Below, one piece after another: positions 35,021-47,933 of a DNA stretch of 64,000 nucleotides. A model generated the notes under the pieces. The model saw only the letters and a program-made list of their open reading frames with translations, made no database searches and was not told where the DNA came from. The stretch is from Lotus japonicus (lineage: Eukaryota > Streptophyta > Magnoliopsida > Fabales > Fabaceae): contig NC_080044.1 in NCBI RefSeq assembly GCF_012489685.1, forward strand, positions 71,534,732 through 71,598,731, in the 5' to 3' direction. Within the stretch, counting starts at the first letter, position 1; every line of letters starts with the position of its first letter. The translations under genes and the position numbers were made by a program.

Positions 35021-38000
35021 TTATGTCTTCTTCTGTTTCATGTCAACTTCACTACTGAGGAGTTGTTCATATTCCCGTTCCAGCTGCACAGAGAATGCAC
35101 TACAAGTAAAAACAAAAGCAAAAGGCAAATTCTCCGAAGTCATAGGAATAACAAAATTAACTGTGACCTCACCTTTGCTTGATTAAGGGCCAACTTCATC
35201 CTCCTGTACTCTTCTTGTGCTTTCTTAGAACGGAACATAGCCTGCACACGCACTACACATCTCTCTACACGCTCTTCAGCATGCTTCCTACCGGTTCGAA
35301 AGAATTCTTCCTCTACATCACTGTTCTGACTTTGATCTTCTGTTGATTCCACGGTATTAAGATGGAGCCCCCGAAAGCCCTTTCTCTTCAAACGCCACCG
35401 CAGCACTGCTTTCTCAACCACACCAACGGACCAGAGAATTTTACGATATTGCTTCCGCGCTTTAAAGCACCTGAAAGCAGCCTGCATTGCAACAACTCAA
35501 GTGATTTATTATATAAAGCTCAGTTGCATCAATTGATGAAGAATAATATACTTGCATGGAAGGTTTCAGAGGGAAAGAGAAGAAGGGTAAAATTTTAAAT
35601 TCTAAATTATATTCTCTTATTTGATATTCTGTAAATGAAGGAAATAAAATGATAGACTAGCATAGATTTATTGACAGTCGTTTGCTTACTTTTATAAACA
35701 TTATTACATAACTCTTAGTTTAAAAATAAAAAATTGCCTTTACGTCCCTTTTGCTCTAAAACCATCCATACAAACACACCCTAAATGATCTTTTGTGCTC
35801 ATACTTTGCACAAAAGTCATATTTATGGACAGAGATATTTTCTGAGACAGTAATAGGAGACACACATTCGCTGTTTAGGGAAGTTTTTTTTTGTTTTCAT
35901 TGGTGCGGTAGTAATAGGAGACAGTTATGAGTGTGCTGTGGCAGTTTTATGGACAGAGAGATATTCTCTGCAGGAGTTTCTGAGGGGCAGCAAGAAATTG
36001 CTGTAACTTCTATGATTTGATGTAATTTAGCTCTATTTTCATTCTGTGTTCTATCAGACTATCAGGAATGATATAGGCAGGAAGAGTAGCTCTTACTTGA
36101 ATTTTAATTGCCTGACGACGCATGTTGAGAAATTCTTTACGAATCTTCCATGTACGGAATGTATGCTGAATTCGAGCAGCAGCTGCCATCATTTTTCTTG
36201 TCTCAAAGTTGCGAAAGGCATGCTGAATCTTCATTGCTGCCACTATATCACGCGCTTCAGCTTCTGGACTGGAAAACTCAATTGCCTCAGTTCGCAATTT
36301 TAGGGAGTGCTCCCTAAATGCAGCTTGTATGCGCGACGCTGCCTCAGCAGCTGTTCGGTACGCTGCCAAAGTGTCCTTCAGGTTCAGCTGGTCCTCGGTA
36401 AGGTTCTCATAATTTACCGGATCATCCATGGTAGTTTCCAGTGAACCCCTGATATTTCCAGCTAAGCTCATGTCATTAAACTGCTCAACCAGAGACTTCT
36501 CTGAAAGGTAAGCTGCTAAGCCATCATAGCCCCTCATATAAGCAAGATCAGCAGCAGTACATCCACCAGGGTTTTGTGCAGTTGGATCTGTGACCAAATT
36601 TGGCTTTGCCCCAGCAGACAACAGAGTTGCAACCATTTTCTCTCTAAAGATACAGATTTTAAATCAGATACAGTATTATCCAATAAAATAATCATTCAAA
36701 ATTCAAACAGCCTACTTTACCTAAAATCATGCTATATTCGCATAGGTTATGTTAATTCTAGTTATCTGTAGGGGAAAAAGAAACAGGAGAGGAAAGAACT
36801 TGGATGATGAAATCATGTCAGAAGGATGCTTGGGTCAACATGGTTGCAGCAGAACTAATGGTTTAAACAAATGGGGTGTATGTGCATTATACCTTCCACA
36901 ATATGCTGCCCAGTGAAGTGCTGTCCATCCAAATTTATCGCGGAAATCCAGTGACAAGCCTGACCATGAAAATAAGGAAACGGCCCAATTATATCCCAAA
37001 ATTGCACACAAATGTATTACACTCTGGCCTTGTGCATCAAACTCAGTAGTCTTAGAGCCTGAAACAATTCCTTCCAAAATCCATTCCTTTAATCTGTTTT
37101 TCAATGCAATTCCAAAAAGGGCATCTTTTGCTTGTGAAAATGGAATTTGGTTGTCTTCGGTTGATTTGATTAAGTATTGCCAACTATCGGAAATAAATGC
37201 TGTTTTGAGAGCAAATTCCTTAGCCTCCTCCAGTCTATTAGGTGACACTTTACAAGAGATAATATCAAGAGTCTGTTGTTTAGCAAAGAGCAAACAAGCA
37301 AGCCTCATTTCAAGTCGAAATTTATCCCAGCTGTCCTTCTCTTCCAAAGAAGCTGCTGGGTCATGCAAAACAGGAGTACGATACTCAAAATTAACAACTT
37401 GGCTTATCGGCTTATGACCATCAAAGCTCAAGAAGAGATTCACGAATCCAGGAGAATGTGATGATACCCAGCATCTGTAGACCCCGTTCTGAACAATTTC
37501 TGCAGGAACGCTTACATCACCAATGACACACAATAGATTGTACTTTGAGAGCTGCAGATATTCCTTAAGAAAGAATCCAGTCACCAGGACCTGCAAGAAG
37601 TTAAAGGAACTTGGAAAGTTTAGCAAACATTTAATGGTAAGAAAACATGCAGCAAACTTATGATTTGATCATGTAGCAAGTAATTACTGAGCTAAATATT
37701 GTTACACTTCATAAAAATCAAGATGTGCATGCCTGTGGCCAAAGAGCCACTCATAACACCAACTGAAAATGAACTGCCACCCAGAAAAAAAAAACTATAA
37801 TCCTTATTTCTCACGGGGTTTATATTCACAGTTTATAGCTCTGCCACCCAGAAAGTATTCTGAAATATTGATGATTGATTAATATTAACGTGATTCGGAA
37901 GTTAACCTTCTATATAAATGTAATACTTCTGAATCACATTAAAATCAATCAAATACCAATAAATTATTCAGAATACTTCCAATTTAAATATGGTATCAAG

Positions 38001-41000
38001 GCCTATCCTAGATCCATTTATTGGGCAACCCGCAGATGTTCAGTCCTATAAACTTCACGCTGTCCAACCCTAGGTGTGAAGAGGGTGTTTTAAGGTCTCA
38101 CATTGACACTAAATAATTCCTATAAACAATCTTCACCCCTAAATCTAACTTTTGGGGTAGACTTAGGTCTAACCCAATTTGTAAAATGAATAAAATCTAA
38201 ACAATAAAATTGTACCTTATCTTAATCTATCACAAAAGAATCATAACAGTATAAAATCTAATCCCAACAGAATCATCTCCACAAACTATATCCTAACAAA
38301 TATCTCAACAATAGCTTTCAGCTTTGGAATTCAACCAGAAACCAAGATTGAATGAAAAGACTGGGAAATTAACAGTTATAAATCTATACGATAGTGTTAA
38401 CTGTTAGAGAGAGATATACTTAAAAGATAAAGTGGAAAAGGAAACCTTTGATTTCTCGGCGGAAGACACCCATGCAGGGGACACATCAGTGATATTAAAT
38501 ACTTGTCCTGGCAGAAAATGTTGCTGATTATCCACTACCAGAGACGAATATGGTTCTTGAATGGATGATACTGAGGATTCAAGCGCTGACCCATCGGCTG
38601 AACATGGTGAATCAGACATGATGTGGTTCACCCACATTCCAAAGCTGTCCTGACTTTGCAATGTGTCATTGACTGAAGGGTCCAAGGAATCAACACCACC
38701 TAGAGAGACAGGATCATTCCTTTGCTCATTTGGATTTACTTGATTGTCCACTGTCTGAAGATTAACACCTTCTGAAAAATTGTAAGGAACACTATTGCTT
38801 CCAGCAATTGGCTGAGTTAAATTATTAAAAGTAGGATTTTCTGCAGGTGGATTGCTGGCTACCTGGTGACAAAAATCATATATAGGTTACAGCAGCAACA
38901 ATTACAAAGCAAGTATCTCAAGAAAAAGTATGGAAACAAGGTTCAAGGATATAAATTAGAGCGGTGCGATTGAGAAAGAAACAACCTTGCCTTCCCCATA
39001 ATTTGAAGGCCACTTCTTCAAAATGGTTGTCTTTTATGTGAGATTTGAAATAACATAGTAAAGGAATAAAAGCAGCTTTTTAACTCCTTAACATCCGCAG
39101 AAACAACATTTTCCTAGTGAAAATAAAACACATGAAGTGCTGCCTTGCTGGATTTTGAAAGCCAGCATCTATTAAGTTTGTTGCCAAAGAAATATAATAA
39201 AACCTCTTTTACATTTATGCTTTCGAAAAAAGAAAATAAAACTCTATTACATATATTTAAAAGTGGATGATAGGGTTTTATGATAAGTTTCAAATGACCA
39301 GTCTAACATTAAGGAGGCCAAATTCTTGTGGTGATGTGCAGCTTTGTCATTCTTTAGTATGTTTGGTTAGAGCAGAATGCCAGCATTTCTAGGGGTTTCT
39401 TAGCTCCTTGGTATGCTTGGATAGGTTCCTAGTTTTGGCATCTCTCTAGAGTTTACTCATGGATATTTCATGGGAGTTTCCATAACCAATGTGGAAAGAG
39501 ATAGGTCAGTTTTGTTGCATCTTTCTTCTTCCTTGTCCTTTACCATTTTCGGTATTGGAGGATATCTTAACCTTCACCTAGTTATGCTCCAGTACTTCAC
39601 TTCTTTGGTCCTTAATAAAATTTATCTTTCCATATAGAAAAGGAAAAATAATCAAAGGACTAAATGTCCATCACAAAGCTTGAATGAGAAAGGACAACAA
39701 AGAATAGAATAGTGAATACAAATGAAAGAAAGATAATATTTTCTTACATTGCCAAAACTATTATTCCGTAAAATTTGATTTTGTCTGTCAAAATAAGGAA
39801 ATTTGCCTGCAAAAAAGTTAAGTTTAAGTTAAAATAAAATAATGAGGAGCATTCCAGATAGTTTAGCTCCACCAATTACCATTTACCTCCATTAGTTGTA
39901 GCAGAGGTGCTAGGATCGCTTACAACCACCAGGTCATCCCATTCAAGTGTATTAAGCTCATGAAGCTTCCGTTCATGACTTTCGACTCTTATATAATCAT
40001 TAACCTCTGTTTATCTCCAAAATGAAAGGAATGAGAATGAGAGTATAAATCTTATTAAGTAAAGACAACTATATTATCCTTGATTTGTTTTGTCAAAAAA
40101 ATTAATGCCGTTAACAGTTTATTTATTTTTTATTAAATCAAGGCATCAACAATACAACCAGTTATATAGAGCATCATAACCAAGAAAGAAATTCTTATCT
40201 TCTGCTTTCTCTGGAAAGATGACCATAACAAAAATGTGGGGGGAGGAATTTATGTGCAATATATAAGGCTTACACACGATACATGTTCTTTTCACTCAAC
40301 TCATTATCCTGGTTTTCATTGTTTCCAAACAAAGCTTTAACATCTTTAAAATTGAAACATGAATGTTTCAAATAAATGTCATCAACCCCATACTGATAGC
40401 ATTCAACAATATAACTTGTAAGAGGACAGACTGCAATAATTTATATCACTCACCACCAGTATATGCAGTTGTTGTCCCTGAATCTATTTCTTCTGATAAA
40501 ATCAGTGGTGCAGTTGGATCAGAGGCCGTAACAGAGTTTGAATTTACAGGAGAACCATGCAACTGTATCATATATCACAATTTGAAGAATGTTATAAATC
40601 CAAGTTATATTCGTACTCGATAAAATGTTGAAACATAAATGGCACCATAAACATGAGTTTGTGTCTAATTATAAGCATGCATTAGTTTTTTAACTGTATT
40701 CACAAAATGAACCTAAAATGATGAAATCCTAGCACTGACATCCAAGTCATCTTTCCAAAAGAATTTCATCCAAATTTTTAAAAGACTGAAAGGAAAAATA
40801 AGCAATTTTTCAACCAAATGAAACAATGAGCAGGATATAAACTTTCATATAAGAATCTGTTTTTAATACTGTTGCAAGGAAAGCAACCTTAAATTCTCTT
40901 AAATTTATAATTTTCCAATGATATGATATCTATCACCTCTGCCACAAAAAGTCATCACCCTTTAGTTGTAATAAGTAGAACAGAGACTTAGACTCCAACC

Positions 41001-44000
41001 CTAGCCAAATCTTGAATAAAGTAAAAGAGTAATTATATGTGATATATATAATAGAAAAAAGTAGAGCAGCACAGTAACGAACTGTCAAGTTTTATAGATC
41101 AGACTGAGATAAGCAGATGAAAAAATATTCAGTTGTTAATGATAGCATGCATTAAACAATATTTGACGGTCTTCATGCAAGCTGGTAACCATAATGGTCC
41201 TACTAATGATAGATGTGTGAATATTATGTCATGCCACGGCCCCCAGCTGAAGTTTCCCACAACATATGAAATAGGACAAAACACGAAATGTAATATAAAT
41301 TGCTGTCCCACTTGTCATACTTATCAACCTTTGGAGCTCATATCCATCATCAAATTTGTGACAAGGCTGCAAATCCATTGTTGGAGATATTCCTTCAAAC
41401 GCATGTAATGGTAAACAACAAGTTGGTTCATAATACCCATAAACGAAAGAGCCTGTGCACTATGCGCAGAGTGCAAAAGAAAATTCCATCCATAACAACA
41501 ACGAAAACCTTATCCCTCTAAGTGAGGCCGGCTACATGGATCACATGATCCATATTAAAGATACAGCCATTTTTACATTGGCTGCCATAGGTCTAACACA
41601 ACCTTCCTCCTTTACCCGAGAATTTTTTTCTTATAGACTTAATCATGGTGTATCCAGACATGTTCAAATGGCTAAAAACTACATTACCAACCTAAGGATC
41701 AGGGAGTCATCAAGTGGCTAATGACAACAGACATATGTGAACTTATTTTCAACCAAAAACAACATACACATGGCACATAAAAATCAGTTTGTGAGGAGAA
41801 ATAAATTTTTTTTGAAAGGGATAAATCGAGAAAATGGTAAAGACAAACCTCCTGTGTTTCCCGGTAATGAACAAGGACTATGTGTTCCAAACTCCTGAAA
41901 AGAAAGTAGTGCAAGCAATATTGAGTCGCATTATAATTTGCAAATTTAATTTAATTCTATGCTTTAAACTAAATATATGAATTATTGAAGTACCACCATT
42001 ACTACTACATAATTCATAGGTATGGACATGCATAACATGTTGTAATTGGGGCCTTAAAAGTTAAGTTAACAATTGATATGCATACTTATCAAGCAGCCAA
42101 TAACATCTACGAACAAAGTTTGGGTGGTCTTGGCCATGTGCATAATATACATGGATCCTTTCTTCATTACCAACCTGATTAATGGGGAAAAAGAATGACC
42201 AGAAAGAATGTCATAAATCAGAATGAAATTAATGACTCAATCTAACATCATAATCAATAGTAATAAACTGCAGGAAGGAAATATGACCACACATAATAAA
42301 CACTATGATATGATGATAAGACCAAGGGCAGAAACATAACCCAGACTGAATGATAAAGGCGCATTGAATCACTATACACAAACTGTATGACATACAAACC
42401 AGAAATCATGAATTACATAAATTAAACATCATCCAGTCAGTTACTACAGCATTTACAGATTTAACAGATGGTATCTAAACTTAGTACATACTAAAATTCT
42501 CATTAAAATAAAACAACTAATCATGCAGAAAATAACATCGATTTTGACAGCAACGATAGAATTGTTAAAGTGGAAACTGAGTTCCAAGAAGTCATATATC
42601 TGTTAAGATTGAACCGAACCCTTATCAGGTTACTTGCCCTGCCCTCTATTACCTTTGTGTGGCAATAGTTTATTCCCTTCATAATTCATATTGCACATTA
42701 ACATAAAAAGAAAAAAAATTCCCTTCTACAATCTGTTAAAGAAGCTACATTCCATACACTAGCTGCCTCCGTAAAGTTCAAATTCAGACAAATATAAACA
42801 CCCAAGAAAATGAAAGTCCTCACTTTTAAATGCTCATGGGCTTCTTTAACAGTTTTCCCATCCTTTTTCTTTTTCCAGTTGTAACCATCTTTTCGAAAGT
42901 TCCTAAGCATCTTGCGGTCAAATAATACAATAGTACCACCTGTTTACACACAAAATGATAGTAGTAATAATGACATTGTCCCTTGAGATTTGACATCATC
43001 TAATTATTCATAGAAAAAATACATAATGTGGTTTTATACCTCTTTATTCATGATGTGTAAAATTGGCAGATGCTTTATTTTTATCTTTTTATGAAAGGAA
43101 GCGATTCATTAAGGTAAAAGGTTAGAAGCAGAAGAAAACAAAGATTATAGAATAAGAGGTCCTCCTAAAATTTGAAAAGAAAATTCAAACAGAACAGATA
43201 AAAAAAATGTGAAACGAGATTTGAAGGGCCTAGAAGTTCACAAAATTTATAAAAACAAGCTAATTGGGAAATGCTAAGGAGTATGATTATCATGGAATGC
43301 TTTCTATAAGAAGCTGCCTAAAATGCTTTACAGAAATGAAGAATCAGAGACTAAAAAACCAGTAATAAAGAGGATGAGATGACAAACAGTCTGTAAAAAA
43401 TTGAATGGTAGAGCAGAATGAAAATAATGCATATCCAATTCACAAACATCAAGTGACTGCTAATAGAAATAGACACTTACTTTTGGGTAAATTCACTGGC
43501 TTGACATTAATGGTGAAATACTTGTAATTACAAAGCATGGCATGAATCTCATTGGGACGAAGCCACCTGGTTCTTGCTTCCTCCATAATGCTCCCCACAT
43601 CCAGCTCTGGGACATATGAACGAAAAAAATTCAAAACCACAAATAAATGAAGATGGTTTAACATGCAGTGCTCATTGCCCAAGTAATACTTAGTCCAGAT
43701 AAGATTTTCAGAGGGAAGAAGAAAGTAGGAAAAGAAATGCATTGTGAAAAATATTAATCACAATCTTAGAAAGAATAGGTTTCTACACCATTCTACCATA
43801 TTGAATGAAATCAAATACTTCAATTCTTTTCGTTAGTTTCCTTTAGTATGCCTGGGAAAAGACTACAATTCGTGCAATATTAAACTTCCGGGATGATTAA
43901 GATCAACAAGTTCAAGCTAGATGTTAGGAGCTAGGACATTGTGTTTGGACATCTAGTACTACTCACCATATTAATAATACACTCTGCATTGATCACTGTG

Positions 44001-44271
44001 AGATACTAACAAGACACAAAAAATTAATCTGATACTTTTAACAGTTAAAAAAAAACTCCACTTTGTGTTTGCCACCCTAAGAAAACAGGACAGAAACACA
44101 CACACACACAGAGGACAAGAGGGTAGTTTCAAAATTGATATTGGAAAAAAATGCTTCAACTAAACAACATATCAGCATAGCTCAAAGACCATGAGTGAAG
44201 TAGGTACCTTGCAATGTGTGGAATCCATGTATCTCTGAACCCGCCAACTGACCTGCTAAGTTATTTGCCAT
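35021..44271 (-). CDS. CAMTA5: Calmodulin-binding transcription activator, CAMTA5/6 type
   Basis: Calcium/calmodulin-linked nuclear transcription factor that binds CGCG-type DNA. Thirteen coding exons on the minus strand: 44271-44208, 43606-43481, 42939-42824, 42174-42086, 41894-41849, 40562-40454, 40006-39887, 39806-39748, 38862-38446, 37590-36893, 36643-36097, 35481-35173, 35083-35021. Phases agree throughout and give 920 aa, close to CAMTA5. Order: CG-1 DNA-binding domain from about residue 22 (EEARTRWLRPNEIHAML) to about 147; acidic middle region; TIG domain about 380-455; ankyrin repeats about 580-690 (FGWTALHWAAYCGR); several IQ motifs about 735-850 (KIQHAFRNFETRK, RIQHTFRTWKIRK, KIQAAFRCFKARK); short coiled C-terminus. 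A non-coding first exon probably ends near 44467. Its introns hold mobile-element debris. The type is chosen from length and gene neighbours; exact orthology is inferred. Confidence 0.95.
37851..37980. mobile_element. Small fold-back element in CAMTA intron
   Basis: A near-perfect 130-bp inverted repeat: GAAGTATTCTGAA and TGATTGATT..GTGATTC at the left recur as the reverse complement at the right, leaving a short loop around TTCTATATAAATG. This is the form of a MITE or fold-back element. No clear target duplication was found. The following 130 bp contain a GGTATCAAGGCC stretch that resembles a primer binding site region, which may be another old retroelement piece. Confidence 0.65.
39300..39650 (+). 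repeat. Possible LINE 3' end in CAMTA intron
   Basis: The stretch reads like the 3' untranslated end of a plant LINE: GC-richer text ending in GGTCCTTAATAAAATTTATC followed by an A-rich tail near 39640. No coding domain remains, so the call is tentative. Confidence 0.35.
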
Positions 44272-44479
44272 GATATTATAAACCTCTTGGAGATTCCCAG
44301 AACCCTTCTCTTACCGTAATAACAGCAACAGCATAACTAACAACATTATCAATGAAACAATCAGCGAAAGATGTCTTAACCAATGAGAACAATCAACGTT
44401 CCCTGAGAATGTCAATGAAAAATTAAAAGGGTAGTGAGAGATGGCAGAAAAGATTATAACTTTACCTGATTATAGAGAA

Positions 44480-45290
44480 GGGTCTGTTCGGATTGGAAGA
44501 ATGAGAAATATGATCGCCTCGTCGGAGCTGAATAGGAGTCTGTTCTGTTTCTTCAGGTTTTTCTATTCCATTGTCTGAAAAAATAAATAAGAACCGAATA
44601 TGATTAATTTTTTTTGAAACTGAATATGATTAAAATTACTAATAAATAAATAATAAATTCCTATACTTATGATGGAAAAAAGGCAAAAAGCACAACAAAT
44701 CAACATTTCAGTAAATTATTTCATTTATGATTAAAGTATATTTATATATTAGTCTTTAAATATAAATTTATATATCCAACAAGTGTCGGTCGCCGTGGTT
44801 AAAAATAATTATTAAAACCCTTAGTTTGAAAGTTAATTCCTATGAACCACATTGTTACGTAGACCCATAGACGGTTGACCTTCATCATAGGCGAGTTAAA
44901 ATTGTACGAGCAAATAATACACAAATTTTCCAAGTGTAAAAAAATACAAATTTATATTAGAATAATTTCTCAAAAATAATTGCCGAATATCTTTTGTGTT
45001 ATCACTTCAATTCCAATTTTTCATAAAGATAAATAGATTTAAGTATATTTTCTATCTCTTCAAATATAGCTAAATTTATTTGAGTGGTTTAAAAAAAACA
45101 AACTTCTTCTACTTTTTTAAATCATGTGGTTTTAGTTCAAGAGTTTTTTTTTTTAAAAATTATATTCGAGGGTTAAAACTTAGTGAAAAGAAAACTATTC
45201 TTTATGTAGAGAGTATCACATAAATGAAACATGAAATGAGTAAAATTAAAAGAAGGAAAAGCATCATAAGTGTGCATAAGCATGATAGGA
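44480..45290. other. CAMTA leader/promoter region and AT-rich spacer
   Basis: The first part (to about 44580) probably contains the non-coding first exon and core promoter of the minus-strand CAMTA gene; a donor-like GTAAAG lies at about 44466. From 44600 to 45290 the DNA is very AT-rich and holds no recognisable gene. Confidence 0.4.
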
Positions 45291-45296
45291 AATAAC

Positions 45297-45583
45297 TGTT
45301 GAGAATGACTCATAGGCCACAGTGTCATTGGGGCAATGAGCCAGGGTCTGCGTAGCAGACCCATGTGGTACGGTTTAGGGGTATTATTATAAATTGAATC
45401 GTTAGTATCTCTATATAAGCTTGTAACACTGTAACCCTAATTATTGTATTCATAAGAGAATCAATAAACGGAACTATAGTTGCTCTATAGTCACAGATGT
45501 AGGCAATTTGGCCGAACTGCGTGAACAAAACTTTCATGTGTTTCTCTCTACTCTTGATCTGTATTTGTGTCGTTGTTCCAACA
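45297..45583 (+). mobile_element. Copia-type solo LTR with 5-bp target duplication
   Basis: A 287-bp sequence begins TGTTGAGAATG and ends TGTTCCAACA, so its borders are the short inverted repeat TGTTG..CAACA typical of Ty1/copia LTRs. It is flanked by ATAAC at 45292-45296 and 45584-45588. Inside are a TATATAAGC TATA box near 45412 and an AATAAA near 45463. No internal coding region is attached, so it is a solo LTR left by recombination between two LTRs. Confidence 0.85.
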
Positions 45584-45960
45584 ATAACTCATTTTTATTT
45601 GTAGATAAATCAATAATCGAGATAACCTTCCTAAAAATATACTTCCGGTAGTAATAAGAGCATTGGCTAGCTGACTTATTGATCTCCCTGATCAGATGAG
45701 CACAATCCCTCCCTTCCTCGTCCCCCCTTTCAATTAAAATCCTTCTTAAGTCTCATCTTCTTCCCTTCTTTGAACTAAACACATTTTTAGAATTTTGGAT
45801 GAAAAGGTGTAGTGTCATATACTAGCTAGTTCATATAATGTATACATATATATTATTTTCTCATACTATAATAATAATGAGACCTCACAGTCTCACACCA
45901 CTACAAGTCTACAACAACCACTAGTCACTAGACATTTTCAACCACCACATCCACCAAAAT

Positions 45961-47922
45961 CAGGGGCGGACCCACAGCCAGCCCAGGGTTCAGTTGAACC
46001 CCCTGAAAAAAAAAAATTCCTACTTACCCCCCTGTAGTATTTATTTTTTGAACCCCCTGAGAATTCTAATTTGCACCCTAGACCCCAACTCCTCTCTCAC
46101 ACACTCATCACGTCAGATCTCTCTCACGCTCTTCACTCTCATTCTCTGATTTCTCTCAGTCTCTCACGATACACCACAACTCCACAAGCACTCTCACCCA
46201 TCAACGCGCACCACCACCGGCCACCACCACGCCGGCCGCCGCACCACCACTGTCCAGCCGTGCCTCTGGCTCTGCGGTTCTACAGGTATGGCTGATTTTC
46301 CTAACCCTAAATGACAAAATTGATTTCCTTTCTCTTCTCCTTTCTCAAGCTTGATTTCCCTAAATTGATTTCTTGTCTTTCTCTTCTCCTTTCTCAAACT
46401 TGATTTCCCTAAATTGATTTCCTCAAATGTCATAATTTCATTCAAATGATGCAAGAAATAGGAATTTCAAGTTTTCAAAGTATGATTGGCTTGTTAGTTG
46501 TTAATCCAAGCTTTGGTTCAACCTGATTATCATATGAGCTATGAAGGTGATCAGTGGTCTTATAGAATGGGTTGATTGGGTTTTATCAAGGTTTTTCGAG
46601 GTTAATCCAAGCTCTGGTTCAACCTGATTATCACTTTGTCTATGCTGTTCTTAAGGCCATTCATGTTCTGTGTTCTTGTCAATTTCTAGCTTAGCAAATG
46701 GCCTTCATAATATAAACTTCTCAGTTCTAGTTTACACGTGAGTTGGTGTTATACTGTCAGAGTAGTTATGTAGTTCAGAAATCTGAATCAGATATCTACT
46801 GGTATTTTTGGTCCTTTTCATTTTTTTTGAACCACCTTGTAGGCGTACAAAAAAAAATGAAGTCCACCAGAAAGAAAAAATAGCCTTGTTACCCTTGTAT
46901 GTTATTCTTTGAAGGTACTGAACTTAATTGACCACTATATGTTAGAAGTAAATGATTGTGCAAGTCTGATCTAGTAGATGATGTGTCTAGTTGGGGAATG
47001 TTGGGCATGTCTAATGTTATGCTGCAGAAGGCTTGCTATTACAGGTCTCTTTGATTGTCTTCATTAATGTTGTTTGCTGTCTCTTGAGAAGGAAGGGTGT
47101 TTGTTTGCCTTGAGCTAATTTGGCTGTGGAGTCGTGGAACCTGAGGAAAGAGTACCGTGAGGACTTGTTATGCTGTTGTTTCGTTTTTTTCTTCTCTTTT
47201 GTTCAAGTGCTCTAGTTTTTTTTTCCTTGTTTTGATTAGTGCTGTAGTTTTATTCATTGCTGTAGCTTTATTATTATGTTGCTTCTCTTACTTAGGAGAG
47301 TTTGTTTTCCCGAGGCTTATTCCTTATCAATGAATTTCTCTTTTCTAAAAGAAAATATTGTGTTGGGTTGTGAATTTTAACTTCATTGATAGCATAATGC
47401 ATGGAGAATCTACTAGACACAATAATAGGCTAAGTGGAGGAGAAATCTTTATCATTGTTAATATGACACTATGCAATCTATATCAATTCTTACTTTTGAA
47501 GAGCTAAAGAAGGTAAATCCCCCTAGTGTCGGTTAATCCTTGTTGTGTTGTGCAAATATGCAATAGTTTGAAATACTTCATGATAACAAAGAATCAAAAA
47601 CTTCATACCAGTGTTATAGAATATGATAGCAGCCACATATAGTGCTATGTCTAAGAAATGGAATACTACCAAACTGGGTTATGCAAAAGCAAACTACAAC
47701 ACAATCCTCTTAAAAGCACAAATAAATTCCACATTATCTTTCTGTGTTTTTGTTATGGTCTATTGTAGTGGGATTGATTAATTTAATTTCACTTTCTGTG
47801 TTTATGTTCTTGTATAATTTCTGATGTATAAACATATTACAGTTGTTTTTATGTATATTTTTATCGATTTGCTCATTTGAAAAATTTGAACCCCCTGACC
47901 CGGGGTCCTGGATCCGCCACTG
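45961..47922. mobile_element. Non-autonomous hAT-type element abutting the AAE7 start
   Basis: The left end reads CAGGGGCGGACCCA and the right end is the reverse complement of CAGTGGCGGATCCA, with GAACCCCCTG blocks just inside both ends. These are the ends of a widespread plant hAT (Tip100-like) family. The 1.96-kb interior has no transposase frame; only a Pro/His-rich 74-aa frame (46071-46295) without known domain. A stretch near 47030-47350 resembles a LINE 3' end ending in an A-rich tail and may be a secondary insertion. No 8-bp target duplication remains at the borders. Confidence 0.7.
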
Positions 47923-47933
47923 GTTGCAGATCG

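Noticed and set aside
46071..46295. Pro/His-rich 74-aa frame
   Set aside because: It lies inside the hAT element and has low-complexity composition; no transposase domain follows.
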